NCBI RefSeq assembly: GCF_003713065.1
Contig: NZ_CP033433.1
Coordinates: forward strand, 1,585,001 to 1,649,000
Direction of reading: 5' to 3'
DNA from: Cohnella candidum
Lineage (GTDB): Bacteria; Bacillota; Bacilli; Paenibacillales; Paenibacillaceae
Length of the DNA: 64,000 bases
The translations under genes were made by a program, and so were the position numbers. Of this stretch, positions 42,479 through 51,085 are shown in pieces. A model generated the notes under the pieces. It did not search any database and was not told the DNA's origin. It saw only the letters and a list, made by a program, of their open reading frames with translations. The stretch's first letter is position 1. Each line of letters begins with the position of its first letter.

Positions 42479-43291
42479 GTGAGCCATATTGTGACTGCCA
42501 TAATTCAAGGAATTATTGAAGGATTGACGGAGTTTCTTCCTGTATCGTCAACGGGCCATTTGATTCTCAGTGGAGACTTAATGAGCTTTAAAGGAGATAA
42601 AGCTGATACGTTCGAGGTTTTCATTCAGCTTGGAGCAATTTTGGCAATTGTGGTCTTGTATTGGAGGAAGTACTTGAGTCTGCTTGGCATCGTTAAGAAT
42701 GAGGTGAGCCAAGAAGCGAACGGTCATTCTCTTAACCTCGGTCACATCATTGTCGCATGTCTCCCCGCGATGGCAATGGGTTTGGTCCTGAACAAAGTCA
42801 TTAAGAACTACTTGTTTTCTCCCTATACCGTATTGATCGGTCTTGTGGTGGGCGGGGTCTTCATGATTTACGCCGAACGGAACGCGAAGCCTGCTAAAGC
42901 CCAATCGATGGATGGGTTGTCCTACCGGCAAGCGTTGCAAATTGGCCTGTTTCAGTGTTTGGCGCTCTGGCCGGGTTTCTCCAGATCAGGTGCCACGATC
43001 GCAGGAGGTTTACTCATCGGCGCAAGTTACCGAGCGGCTACAAACTTCTCCTTCTTAATCGCAGTACCTATGATGGTAGCTGCAAGCGGCTTTGACATGC
43101 TGAAGAGCTATAAAACGCTAACCGCTTCAGACATGGGATACTTTGCGGTTGGATTCGTGATTGCCTTTATCGTCGCATTGCTTGCAGTTGTCTCGTTTAT
43201 GAAATTACTGGAGAAGCTGAAGTTAAGCTCTTTTGCGTATTATCGATTTGTACTGGCCATTCTATTTGGGATATACCTTCTCGTGAGATAA
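42479..43291 (+). CDS. uppP: Undecaprenyl-diphosphatase (BacA/UppP)
   Basis: 270 aa, eight or so membrane helices. The two signature blocks are present: QGIIEGLTEFLPVSSTGHLIL (Glu-rich motif plus PVSSTGH) and PGFSRSGATIAGG (with catalytic Ser/Arg). It recycles undecaprenyl diphosphate to the monophosphate carrier for cell-wall synthesis; extra copies give bacitracin resistance. GTG 42479 follows GGAGGAAGG. Position after an ABC/two-component set is like BcrD in bcrABD clusters. Confidence 0.93.
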   Translation: MSHIVTAIIQGIIEGLTEFLPVSSTGHLILSGDLMSFKGDKADTFEVFIQLGAILAIVVLYWRKYLSLLGIVKNEVSQEANGHSLNLGHIIVACLPAMAMGLVLNKVIKNYLFSPYTVLIGLVVGGVFMIYAERNAKPAKAQSMDGLSYRQALQIGLFQCLALWPGFSRSGATIAGGLLIGASYRAATNFSFLIAVPMMVAASGFDMLKSYKTLTASDMGYFAVGFVIAFIVALLAVVSFMKLLEKLKLSSFAYYRFVLAILFGIYLLVR

Positions 43292-43329
43292 AGCGAAAAT
43301 CATAGCGGAAAAGAAGGAGTTGAAAAGTT

Positions 43330-43935
43330 TTGCATCAATTAATGGATCGTCTAACTGAATTCATTCAATCGTTAATTGATCATTTAGGTATTTTGGGAAT
43401 AGGATTCAGCATGCTATTGGAAAGTGCCTGTATTCCGCTACCAAGCGAAGTCATCATGCTTGTCGGAGGCTTTCAAGTCTCCAGAGGCAATTTTGGATTT
43501 CTTGAGATAGTCGCTGCTGGCGTTATTGGTAATTTGTTTGGCTCAATTGTCGCATATGCTGTCGGGTATGCTGGCGGGAGAACTTTCATTCAGAGATTCG
43601 GGAAATATGTTCGACTTCATGAGCGCCATCTGGAAAAAGCAGAGCAATGGTTTCAGAATTATGGAGAGTGGACTGTACTTGTTACAAGAAACCTGCCCTT
43701 TATTCGAACGTTCATTTCTTTACCTGCTGGCATAGCCAAAATGAATTTCTTCCGGTTCACCATCTTTACCGCTCTTGGTTGCATTCCCTGGAACTTAGCA
43801 TTAACATATGCCGGATTTCGGTTGGGCGAGAATTGGAACGAAGCCGAGCCATACATCAGACCGTTCAGTTATTTGGTTGCAGCTATTATCCTTTTGTTAA
43901 TTGTTCGGTGGGTTTGGAAATCAAGAAAACGTTAA
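43330..43935 (+). CDS. DedA-family membrane protein
   Basis: 201 aa. Conserved motifs FSMLLESACIPLPSEVIMLVGG (E and P of the re-entrant region) and RNLPFIRTFISLPAGIAKM (family signature R-x3-F/I-R-x5-PAG). DedA proteins are flippase-like; some recycle undecaprenyl phosphate or phospholipids. TTG 43330 follows AAGGAG at 10-12 bases; ATG 43342 is the alternative. Neighbouring uppP supports a role in carrier-lipid recycling and envelope stress. Confidence 0.9.
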   Translation: MHQLMDRLTEFIQSLIDHLGILGIGFSMLLESACIPLPSEVIMLVGGFQVSRGNFGFLEIVAAGVIGNLFGSIVAYAVGYAGGRTFIQRFGKYVRLHERHLEKAEQWFQNYGEWTVLVTRNLPFIRTFISLPAGIAKMNFFRFTIFTALGCIPWNLALTYAGFRLGENWNEAEPYIRPFSYLVAAIILLLIVRWVWKSRKR

Positions 43936-44021
43936 CCCGTAATTAACCGTAGCCGTTGCCACGGATAATTAAAGTCCACGATCGAAATTGAAGATCGACA
44001 AGATGAATCCTAGTTCTTCGT

Positions 44022-44720
44022 TTACATTGAAAATGGTTGCGGCTGTATGATACTGGCTTCCTTCAAAATACTCAGGAGAATACTCATCTGGTAATTTACC
44101 CGTTCATGAAAAGGCAATTCCCAGCTGGTTTCGACTGTGATTGACTTTGCTTGAAAACATCGAAATGCGGCGCTTCGACCGGAACCCGGCAAGTTTCTTT
44201 GGCGGACCATGAAATGTCTTGTGCTACTCTTTATTGATCTATTCATATTAAGCGCGATAGACTTTGCAATAGTTATTGCTGGGCTTTTTGGATCGACAAT
44301 TAATGTTTGTCCGAGTACTTTGGGGTTTAGTTGAGACAATCCATTGGCTTCGTGCAGGTCGATATACCATTCTGGTCTGATACGCATCGCTAATTGGTAA
44401 ATTGCATTCGAAATCGGGTGACGCGAATAATCGGAGGGATTTTTCGGGAACGTTCGATTTAAGTCGGGCTTTCCCCTAATACGCAATTTGTAAGCTATAC
44501 GATTGACAAGGGGGATAATGACAACCAAACCCTTGTGGATCAGAAGCTCTTCTCTTTTCAACATCCCAACAAATCTCTCGGCAGCATAAATACTTGCCAA
44601 TTCCTTCCCATGGACTCCAGCTGTTATCATCATCGATGGACCTTCTGAGTTGCCTTTTACAACGAGACAAGCGGTTTTGAATTTGGTGTTCGGCAGTAAC
44701 CTCCCTTTTTGAATGTGCAA
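44022..44720 (-). CDS. Succinylglutamate desuccinylase/aspartoacylase-like (M14) hydrolase
   Basis: About 232 aa. Zinc-ligand motif TAGVHGKELAS (His and Glu), LNRTFPKNPSDY substrate loop, DLHEANGLS (third ligand His), and VETSWELPF (catalytic Glu). This is the AstE/AspA-like short M14 group that acts on small N-acyl or peptide substrates. I place the start at TTG 44720 (MHIQKGRLLPNTKF) behind AGGAGGTGG; the frame is open to 44879 but that extension (PPRGAPPF..) is encoded by the G7C6 tract of the opposite gene and is unlikely. Divergent from the ATP-grasp gene. Cytoplasmic; substrate unknown. Confidence 0.75.
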   Translation of the reverse strand: MHIQKGRLLPNTKFKTACLVVKGNSEGPSMMITAGVHGKELASIYAAERFVGMLKREELLIHKGLVVIIPLVNRIAYKLRIRGKPDLNRTFPKNPSDYSRHPISNAIYQLAMRIRPEWYIDLHEANGLSQLNPKVLGQTLIVDPKSPAITIAKSIALNMNRSIKSSTRHFMVRQRNLPGSGRSAAFRCFQAKSITVETSWELPFHERVNYQMSILLSILKEASIIQPQPFSM

Positions 44721-44955
44721 AGGACAACCACCTCCTGAATGATCATAATACGTTCCGATATGCAAAAGGGTAACGGTCGTGAACCCAACAAGGCGCGAAC
44801 CGCATACTTTAGATAAATGAATACATCGGAAAGGGGGGGCCCCCCTGGGAGGCTTTGCAACAAAACACAATGTATACAAATCATTAATTCAAATCCGTGA
44901 TCTTCATGAACATGTCCCTGAAACAAGGCTGTTTTCCATAGGCACGCTAAAAGCG

Positions 44956-45579
44956 ATGTTAGACAAGTACACGATGGTGTATGTGAAGCCAAATAATGGA
45001 ACTGGCGGCAAGGATGTCTTCCGAGTTGAACAAGTAAAAGAAAATAAATACTTTTTTCAAGTAAACACGGAAATCAGGACTTTCTACACATTTGAAGATC
45101 TATTTAAGGCCATAGAGAAGCTGAGGTACAAACGCGTATTTGTTGTTCAACGCGGCATTGAATTATTGAAATATGACGGGCGCCGCTTTGATTTGAGGAT
45201 CATGGTACAGAAAAATCCAAATCAAAAATGGGACACAACGGGGATCATCGGCCGATTAGGGCATCCAAGAAAGATCGTTACGAATGTGTGCAAAGGTGGA
45301 TCTTCCAAACCGGTTGAATTATTGTTAGCACGGCATGTGTCAGACATCGATGCATACACGAACAAACTTAAAGATTTAGGATGCCGAGCTGTCGCTCAAT
45401 TGAATAAAACGTTTCCCTTGATTAAGGAAATCGGGTTCGATGTAGGCATTGACAGCAATCTGCGTCCTTGGATTTTGGAAGCCAATCCGCGTCCGGCCAT
45501 TTATGGCTTTAAAATCTTAAAAGACAAACGGATTTATCAGAAGATCCGCCGCTATCAGATCATGAATGGACGGCGTTAA
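44956..45579 (+). CDS. YheC/YheD-like ATP-grasp protein, 5' end uncertain
   Basis: 207 aa from ATG 44956. ATP-grasp features: VYVKPNNGTGGKDVFRV (nucleotide loop), VQRGIELLKYDGRRFDLRIMVQ, GIIGRLGHPRKIVTNVCKGG, and DVGIDSNLRPWILEANPRPA (metal ligands). YheC/YheD proteins are spore-coat-associated in Bacillus. The same frame reads as family sequence upstream (LGGFATKHNVYKSLIQIRDL, HEHVPETRLFS) to about 44846 with no normal start; an ATG at 44817 would reach it if a run of seven G (44833-44839, before six C) were one base shorter. So the annotated start probably trims about 35 residues. Confidence 0.75.
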   Translation: MLDKYTMVYVKPNNGTGGKDVFRVEQVKENKYFFQVNTEIRTFYTFEDLFKAIEKLRYKRVFVVQRGIELLKYDGRRFDLRIMVQKNPNQKWDTTGIIGRLGHPRKIVTNVCKGGSSKPVELLLARHVSDIDAYTNKLKDLGCRAVAQLNKTFPLIKEIGFDVGIDSNLRPWILEANPRPAIYGFKILKDKRIYQKIRRYQIMNGRR

Positions 45580-45694
45580 ATTTCCCAATTCCGATTATGT
45601 CCATATACGCCCTTGCAGGTAACGAAGCATGCACATAGCATATACCATCATGCTTATAGAGCCTCTTGGAGTCGGCGAATCGGGATGGTGAACC

Positions 45695-46780
45695 ATGAAA
45701 ATACTGATGTTGATTTCTAGATTGAATATTGGCGGTACGGAAAAATATACCCTCGCCATCTCCAAAATTTTAATGGCACGCGGCATCCCAATAGGTGTTG
45801 CAACAGAAGGAGGTCCCCTCACAGCAGCTTATTCAGCAGCGGGTATTAAACTTCATATTCTCCCGAGTAGGAACAAGGCAGCCTGGCTCAGCTCAATGCT
45901 CATCAAAGAAAAATATGAATTAATGCATGCTCATGATTCTAAATCATTTACTCTCGCGGCTACACTATCGAATTTGCGGAATATTCCGTTCGTCGTTACT
46001 GTTCATGGTACTTATCATGATAAATCGGCCTTATTGACGGCAGCGAGAAAGTCAAAACGCATGATATCCGTGTCTCCTCAATTAACAAATTGGTTGAAAC
46101 GCCATCAAGTTCCGACGGAAAAAATCCGGACGATCCCCAATGGAATTGAGTTAGAGACGTTCCATCCCGTAAAAAATCCGAATTCATCAAGAAAGGGGTT
46201 TGGTTTACCACTATCATCTAAAATACTCTTGTACGCCGGCAGGTTCTCTTTTGACAAATATCCGATAGCCCGGATCGTAGTCAAGGTTGCAGAGCAGATC
46301 GCGAAGAACGATCCACAAGTTATCGCCGTTCTCATGGGTCCCGGAACCAAACGTTCGTACTTGGTTTCGCTTGCCGCTGCTGTCAATCGACGCATAGGCC
46401 GAAAAGCCATCATCGTTCGCCCCCCTACGTCCCGGATCCATGAAGCTTATGCTGCTGCAGATATCGTCGTCGGTACGGGGCGCGTCGCACTTGAAGCCAT
46501 GGCTTGTGGAAAACCTGTTGTAGCAGTAGGTGTTGCCGGATACTGTGGCATCGTACAACCGAATCTAATCGATAAAATGATTCAATTTCATTTTGGCGAT
46601 CATGGTGCAATGAATTCGGTTTCCACACAAAGACTGAATAGAGACATTCGTTTCTTATTAGGAAATCCTGCTCTAGCCCGAGAATGGGGAGAGTTCGGAT
46701 CGCAAACAGTCAAGAAGAAATTTTCGAATCATAACGTTGTCGCCAGGTTGCTTCAAACGTATAAGGAGGTCACACCATGA
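45695..46780 (+). CDS. Glycosyltransferase family 4
   Basis: 361 aa GT-B fold. N-terminal MKILMLISRLNIGGTEKYTL (GGTE loop), VTVHGTYHDKS, linker RTIPNGIELETFHP, and the C-terminal donor site DIVVGTGRVALEAMACGKPVVA with GVAGYCGIVQP. Retaining transferase using a nucleotide sugar, probably for a surface polymer. It overlaps the following NlpC/P60 gene by 4 bases. No signal peptide: cytoplasmic or membrane-associated. Confidence 0.9.
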   Translation: MKILMLISRLNIGGTEKYTLAISKILMARGIPIGVATEGGPLTAAYSAAGIKLHILPSRNKAAWLSSMLIKEKYELMHAHDSKSFTLAATLSNLRNIPFVVTVHGTYHDKSALLTAARKSKRMISVSPQLTNWLKRHQVPTEKIRTIPNGIELETFHPVKNPNSSRKGFGLPLSSKILLYAGRFSFDKYPIARIVVKVAEQIAKNDPQVIAVLMGPGTKRSYLVSLAAAVNRRIGRKAIIVRPPTSRIHEAYAAADIVVGTGRVALEAMACGKPVVAVGVAGYCGIVQPNLIDKMIQFHFGDHGAMNSVSTQRLNRDIRFLLGNPALAREWGEFGSQTVKKKFSNHNVVARLLQTYKEVTP

Positions 46781-47751
46781 TATCTACGAATTCGCAGGTA
46801 ACCGTCCTCTTATTTCAAAGAGACTATTTCACGCGGAAGAGAAGGCAATTTTCGAACGTAAACATGTTCACGAAAAACGGATTGCACTATTTACCGCTTA
46901 AAGATGTGATGGAGATCCTGGAGTATGATATCTTGAGAACGACCCATACAGGCTTCGTGATCACGGACGGTTCGGAATGCATCACGATTCCCAAATCCGG
47001 AGAAGCAGCAAGAAGAGAAAATGTTACGCTGCGAATCGATCCGCTTGTCGTCTTGAACAAGCAGAGATACATTACTCTTCGCTCAACGAACCGGCTTTTT
47101 AATGTCGATTTTCGGCTGAATTACAAAGCACATCGAATTTGCATCAAACAACCCGGCCGTTTCTTCACTACGCTGAGTGGGGACACCTTAAAAAAACTGT
47201 CCCAATTGTTCAATACTACAGTTAAGAACGTGCTTGCCTCCAATACGCAATTAAAAGAACCGATCCCCTCCGGAACACGCGTGTTGATACCCGCCGGGAA
47301 ACTCGCCGTGATGGCGGCAAATCAAAAGGATAAACCCGTGAAGATCAAACAATTACCGGAACCGGAACTCGCTCCGGCAATTCTGGCGCTTGGCAGAACC
47401 TTGCTTAAAAAGCCTTACCAGTTCGGTGCCGGACCATATCCCCGAACGGGTAAATTCGACTGTTCTTCTTATACGCAATATATTTTCGGAAAAAACGGTG
47501 TGAGACTCACAAGAACTTCGAGATCCCAAGCGCGACTGGGTCGCGCGATTACTCGAAGTCAGATCGAACCCGGGGATTTAATCTTTTTCAAAAGAGACCG
47601 TTACTCGGATAATCGGATCGGCCATGTCGGGGTGGACATCGGGAACGGCTACATGCTCAATACGTATCGTTCGCCGCCGGGCGTGACGATTACGAAATGG
47701 ACTTCACCTTATTGGCTTAGTCGATTCGTGACGGCACGGGAGATATTATAA
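46777..47751 (+). CDS. NlpC/P60 endopeptidase with copper-amine-oxidase-like and LysM domains
   Basis: 324 aa. About 15-120: stalk-like domain of the copper amine oxidase N-terminal type (VNMFTKNGLHYLPLKDVMEIL, RYITLRSTNRLFNVDFRL). About 125-172: LysM (LSGDTLKKLSQLFNTTVKNVLASN). About 205-324: NlpC/P60 with catalytic Cys in FDCSSYTQYIF and His in RIGHVGVDIG. No signal peptide is evident, unusual for a wall hydrolase; export by another route, spore-coat location, or a wrong start are options. Translationally coupled to the glycosyltransferase (ATGA overlap). Confidence 0.85.
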   Translation: MISTNSQVTVLLFQRDYFTRKRRQFSNVNMFTKNGLHYLPLKDVMEILEYDILRTTHTGFVITDGSECITIPKSGEAARRENVTLRIDPLVVLNKQRYITLRSTNRLFNVDFRLNYKAHRICIKQPGRFFTTLSGDTLKKLSQLFNTTVKNVLASNTQLKEPIPSGTRVLIPAGKLAVMAANQKDKPVKIKQLPEPELAPAILALGRTLLKKPYQFGAGPYPRTGKFDCSSYTQYIFGKNGVRLTRTSRSQARLGRAITRSQIEPGDLIFFKRDRYSDNRIGHVGVDIGNGYMLNTYRSPPGVTITKWTSPYWLSRFVTAREIL

Positions 47752-47753
47752 GT

Positions 47754-47783
47754 AAAGCAGAGCTTCTCTCGGAGCTCTGCTTT
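47754..47783. terminator. Bidirectional terminator between the two NlpC genes
   Basis: AAAGCAGAGCT (47754-47764) pairs with AGCTCTGCTTT (47773-47783). A-rich and T-rich flanks let it serve both convergent genes. Confidence 0.88.
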
Positions 47784-47798
47784 TAGTGATATATCTTA

Positions 47799-48461
47799 TT
47801 ATTGTTCGCTTTGCTGGTTATCCGAGTCCGTTCTGTAAGCGTGTTTCCAAACTTTTGAAGGTGAAGCCGGTGTTTGAACCGGTGCGCTCCGGGCAGGTTG
47901 TGCTTGGGTAAACCCGGGGGCTTGTACAGAACCGCCGTTAATTACCCGGCGAGCCGTGACGAAAGTACGATCCCAAGTGCTGCCCGCGAAATTGGAAATC
48001 GTGACACCGATGCCCACCCGATAGGTGTGCAGGAGCTGTCCGCCGCCAATGTAGATGCTTACGTGGTTAATGATCCCATCGCGATTCGTATCGGAGAAAA
48101 TCAAATCGCCCGGCTGCAGTTGATCCTTGGAAACAGCCACTCCTGCTGCCGCTTGCTGTCTCGAAGAACGCGGCAGGTAGATGCCGTTTTGCTTGAATAC
48201 ATACTGCGTAAACGAAGAACAATCGAAGACGTCCGTCCGTCCGCCGGGCGCGCCGAATTGATAACGAACGCCCATGAATTGTTCCCCGGTGGCAATCACT
48301 TTGTCGGCAATGGAGTTCGTCGAAACGGCAACCGCCGCATAAGTTGGTTGAGCGTTCATCAACAAACCACCGGACAAAGCAATGGAAAGACCAAGAGCGA
48401 ACCCGGCAAAAGATTTATTCATTCGCGTATTCTTGATGCTGTGGACGATGTTCATATTCAT
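47799..48461 (-). CDS. Secreted NlpC/P60 peptidoglycan endopeptidase
   Basis: 220 aa. Signal peptide (FAGFALGLSIALSGGLLMNAQPTYA-AV). Catalytic domain about 50-170: YQFGAPGGRTDVFDCSSFTQYVF (Cys), GIINHVSIYIGGG (His), then LLHTYRVGIGV. The tail is Pro/Ala-rich and disordered. Hydrolyses D-gamma-glutamyl-diaminopimelate bonds in wall peptides by family knowledge. GAAGGAGGC precedes the ATG and a TATAGT -10 is present upstream. Converges on the other NlpC gene. Confidence 0.92.
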   Translation of the reverse strand: MNMNIVHSIKNTRMNKSFAGFALGLSIALSGGLLMNAQPTYAAVAVSTNSIADKVIATGEQFMGVRYQFGAPGGRTDVFDCSSFTQYVFKQNGIYLPRSSRQQAAAGVAVSKDQLQPGDLIFSDTNRDGIINHVSIYIGGGQLLHTYRVGIGVTISNFAGSTWDRTFVTARRVINGGSVQAPGFTQAQPARSAPVQTPASPSKVWKHAYRTDSDNQQSEQ

Positions 48462-48669
48462 AACAGCCTCCTTCGATGTGTTTAGGACCCGGTTTAAATC
48501 CCAGGACCACTATACCACATCGATTTTTGCCGACACTTTCCAAGGAGAACGAAAAGCCGAACATCATCCATCAAAAAGGCTCTTATGAAAAAATGATGTG
48601 AATAGATTAATCTACTATACTGGACAATCTCATCATAATGCCGAAGAGCGCTGTCTTTTCTCATGAAAA

Positions 48670-48691
48670 TCTAATGGTTTCTTAAAGTCTT
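48670..48691 (+). promoter_or_regulatory. Conserved promoter motif, site A
   Basis: TCTAATGG followed by TTTCTTAAAGTCTT. Matches site B (54794-54815) at 19 of 22 positions; a weaker relative is at 53613-53630. It lies 60 bases before the remnant gene that heads the two-component operon. Confidence 0.6.
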
Positions 48692-48750
48692 GCTCATTAG
48701 GATAAGGTACTGTTAGGTACGTAGTTGACAATCAACATGGAGGAAATGAT

Positions 48751-48915
48751 GTGAAGAAAAAATGGATTCCATTTGCCGTGTTGCTAGCTGCTTTGATAAC
48801 GCTACGGTCCAATCGGATGGCGACGGAGAAGCGGCTGACGATCAAGATACGTCCGATGGAGATGGCGAAACCGAAAACGATTGAGGATAAACACTGGATA
48901 AGACAGGTATTCTAA
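48751..48915 (+). pseudogene. Remnant of a PepSY-like exported protein gene
   Basis: GTG after GGAGGAAATGAT encodes MKKKWIPFAVLLAALIT (signal peptide), then 37 residues in an unnatural basic frame to a TAA at 48913. In another frame the same bases give an acidic tail TVQSDGDGEAADDQDTSDGD, GETEND ending in TGA. Paenibacillus-type PepSY proteins have exactly such a start and such an acidic end around a PepSY core, so the middle seems deleted and the frame broken. PepSY genes commonly accompany this kind of two-component system. Confidence 0.5.
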
Positions 48916-48965
48916 TGAGGGATACCTGTTTTATCTGGTTCTTTCATTGTCAGGAGAGATCGAAC

Positions 48966-49652
48966 ATGAAGAAACTGCTGCTCGTCGAAGACGAGCCCAA
49001 TTTTGCGCGTTTCGTTCAATTGGAGTTGGAGTATGAAGGATTCCACATCACCGTTTGTTCTGACGGCAGAGAAGGGTATAAGCAAGCATCCGAGCACAAG
49101 TGGGATATGATTTTCCTGGACATTATGCTGCCGGGAATTAGCGGAATCGAAATATGCAGGCGATTAAGGAGCCAGCACAACAAGACTCCAATCATTATGT
49201 TGACTGCGCGCGATTCGGTACTTGATCGCGTTGCCGGATTAGACAGCGGTGCTGACGATTACATCGCGAAACCGTTCGCCATCGAAGAATTGCTTGCCCG
49301 AATGAGGGCGATATTTCGCAGGGTAGAAGTCGACGAGGCGAAAGGCGAATCCCATGATGACGGAATTACGGCCATTCACGATATAACCGTCAATATCTTG
49401 TCAAGAACAGTGAAAAAGAAAGGGAAACGGATCGAACTGACCAAAAGAGAATTTGATTTATTGATTACGTTGCTTCAACACAGAAACGAGGTAATGAACA
49501 GGGATCGTTTATTGAACGAAGTTTGGGGATACGATGCCGAAATCGAAACGAACGTCGTTGACGTTTATATCCGATATCTGAGGCAAAAACTTGATCCTGG
49601 GCAATATTTCATTCAGACGATAAGGGGAGTGGGCTACATGCTAAAAGGTTGA
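48966..49652 (+). CDS. OmpR-family response regulator
   Basis: 228 aa. Receiver: VEDEPNF, Asp in DMIFLDIMLPGISG, Thr in IIMLTARDS, Lys in DYIAKPFAIEE; winged helix from about 135 (LTKREFDLLITLLQHRNEVM...ETNVVDVYIRYLRQKLD). Resembles ArlR/MprA-type regulators. ATG 48966 follows AGGAGAGATC. Upstream motif A and its near-twin before the lipoprotein/ABC operon make it the obvious candidate to bind that motif. A decayed relative of its receiver domain lies at 59640-59790. Confidence 0.93.
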   Translation: MKKLLLVEDEPNFARFVQLELEYEGFHITVCSDGREGYKQASEHKWDMIFLDIMLPGISGIEICRRLRSQHNKTPIIMLTARDSVLDRVAGLDSGADDYIAKPFAIEELLARMRAIFRRVEVDEAKGESHDDGITAIHDITVNILSRTVKKKGKRIELTKREFDLLITLLQHRNEVMNRDRLLNEVWGYDAEIETNVVDVYIRYLRQKLDPGQYFIQTIRGVGYMLKG

Positions 49653-49676
49653 TATCTAAGAAGGAGATGCATCGCA

Positions 49677-51050
49677 TTGAAAATCAAACTAAAACTGGCC
49701 ATACTAACATCGAGTCTGATTTTAATTTTATTCGTCATTTATAGTCTGACCCAGTACGGCCTTATTTCCCATTGGATTCAACAAACGGAAAGGAACAACT
49801 TGAAAAAGACGGTTGATGAAGTCGCCGGCTATTTGAACGAACAAGAATCGGAAAACGATCCGGCAGATTGGAGCAGCCATCGTCAATTTTTTGACAAACT
49901 CGTTCGTCAGGATCAACTCTTTCGATTATTGGATGCAAAAGGGCACGTATTTTTAGAAATCTCCAACGGGATTCCGGCAGTATGGATACCTTCTTCGATG
50001 GTGAAAGCCGTTCAATATACTTCCACGTATCATGGACAAGACCATTTGCTAACGATTCGGAGTCCCATTCAGACGCTTTCGTTTACCGGGACCATCGAGC
50101 TAGCCACGAATATCGAAACCGCTGACAACTTGATTGAGCGACTCAACAGCCTTATCGTGGCATGTGGAATATTTGGCATCGTTTTTTGCGCGCTCGGAGG
50201 GTGGTTCGTCGCTCGGCAATTGGTCAAGCCCATTCAGCATATGTCGATTACTATGAATAGGATCAAGCGACAGGGATTGCATGAACGAATCATTCATCAA
50301 GATAATAACGATGAACTGTCGAATCTCATTCGCGTGTTCAATGAAATGATGGACGAGTTGGAAAGCTCTTTCAACAGGCAAAGCAAATTCATCGAAGACG
50401 CTTCACATGAACTCCATACCCCGATCGCGATTATCGAAGGCCATCTGAAACTCATTCATCGGTGGGGGAAACATCGAGCCGACGTACTTGACGAATCGCT
50501 GAATGCGGCAATACAAGAGACGGAGAGATTAAAGTCGCTTGCGAGCCAACTACTCGTCCTTCAGAAGGACAGAAATATTATTCCTCTAGAGTTGGTAGCC
50601 CCCGTTAATGTTGCGGAAGTCATCTCATCCGTAATCCGAAATTATCGAATGTTGCACCCCAGGTATACATTTCTAGCCAAGTTAAACCCGGATATTGAAA
50701 TCTGCATTAACCGAGATCATCTCGTGCAAATGCTGATCATCGTATTGGATAATGCCGTACGCTATTCCGGCGTTGATAAACCGATCCTTATACGATCTCA
50801 AGTCGATAATGAAAAGGTCTATCTACAAGTAGAGGACCATGGTTCAGGCATTCCCAAAGCTGAATTGCCTTTCGTTTTCGAAAGGTTTTACCGTGTGGAT
50901 AAGTCGAGGAGTAGGAAGGAAGGCGGCGGTAACGGACTGGGTTTATCGATCGCGAGAGAACTTGCGTCAGAGTACTTAGGGTCCGTCTCCATCACAAGCG
51001 AAGAAGGTAAGGGCACTACGGTTTCATTCGTTTTTTCGCGTACATATTGA
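49677..51050 (+). CDS. Sensor histidine kinase
   Basis: 457 aa. TM1 (LAILTSSLILILFVIYSLTQYGL), outer domain of about 130 residues, TM2 (LIVACGIFGIVFCALGGWFVA), HAMP (RQLVKPIQHMSITMNRIKRQG), HisKA with His in FIEDASHELHTPIAII, and N/G boxes IVLDNAVRYS, EDHGSGIP, GGGNGLGLSI. Resembles ArlS/BaeS kinases. TTG 49677 follows AGAAGGAGATG. Partner of the regulator 24 bases upstream. Confidence 0.93.
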   Translation: MKIKLKLAILTSSLILILFVIYSLTQYGLISHWIQQTERNNLKKTVDEVAGYLNEQESENDPADWSSHRQFFDKLVRQDQLFRLLDAKGHVFLEISNGIPAVWIPSSMVKAVQYTSTYHGQDHLLTIRSPIQTLSFTGTIELATNIETADNLIERLNSLIVACGIFGIVFCALGGWFVARQLVKPIQHMSITMNRIKRQGLHERIIHQDNNDELSNLIRVFNEMMDELESSFNRQSKFIEDASHELHTPIAIIEGHLKLIHRWGKHRADVLDESLNAAIQETERLKSLASQLLVLQKDRNIIPLELVAPVNVAEVISSVIRNYRMLHPRYTFLAKLNPDIEICINRDHLVQMLIIVLDNAVRYSGVDKPILIRSQVDNEKVYLQVEDHGSGIPKAELPFVFERFYRVDKSRSRKEGGGNGLGLSIARELASEYLGSVSITSEEGKGTTVSFVFSRTY

Positions 51051-51085
51051 TCACATGGAAGATTGAGGAGATAGATTGAGTAAGA

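Noticed and set aside
48462-48750. c-di-AMP (ydaO/yuaA) riboswitch before the secreted NlpC gene
   Set aside because: Such genes often have one, but the roughly 100-base leader after the TATAGT box is too short and lacks the conserved core.
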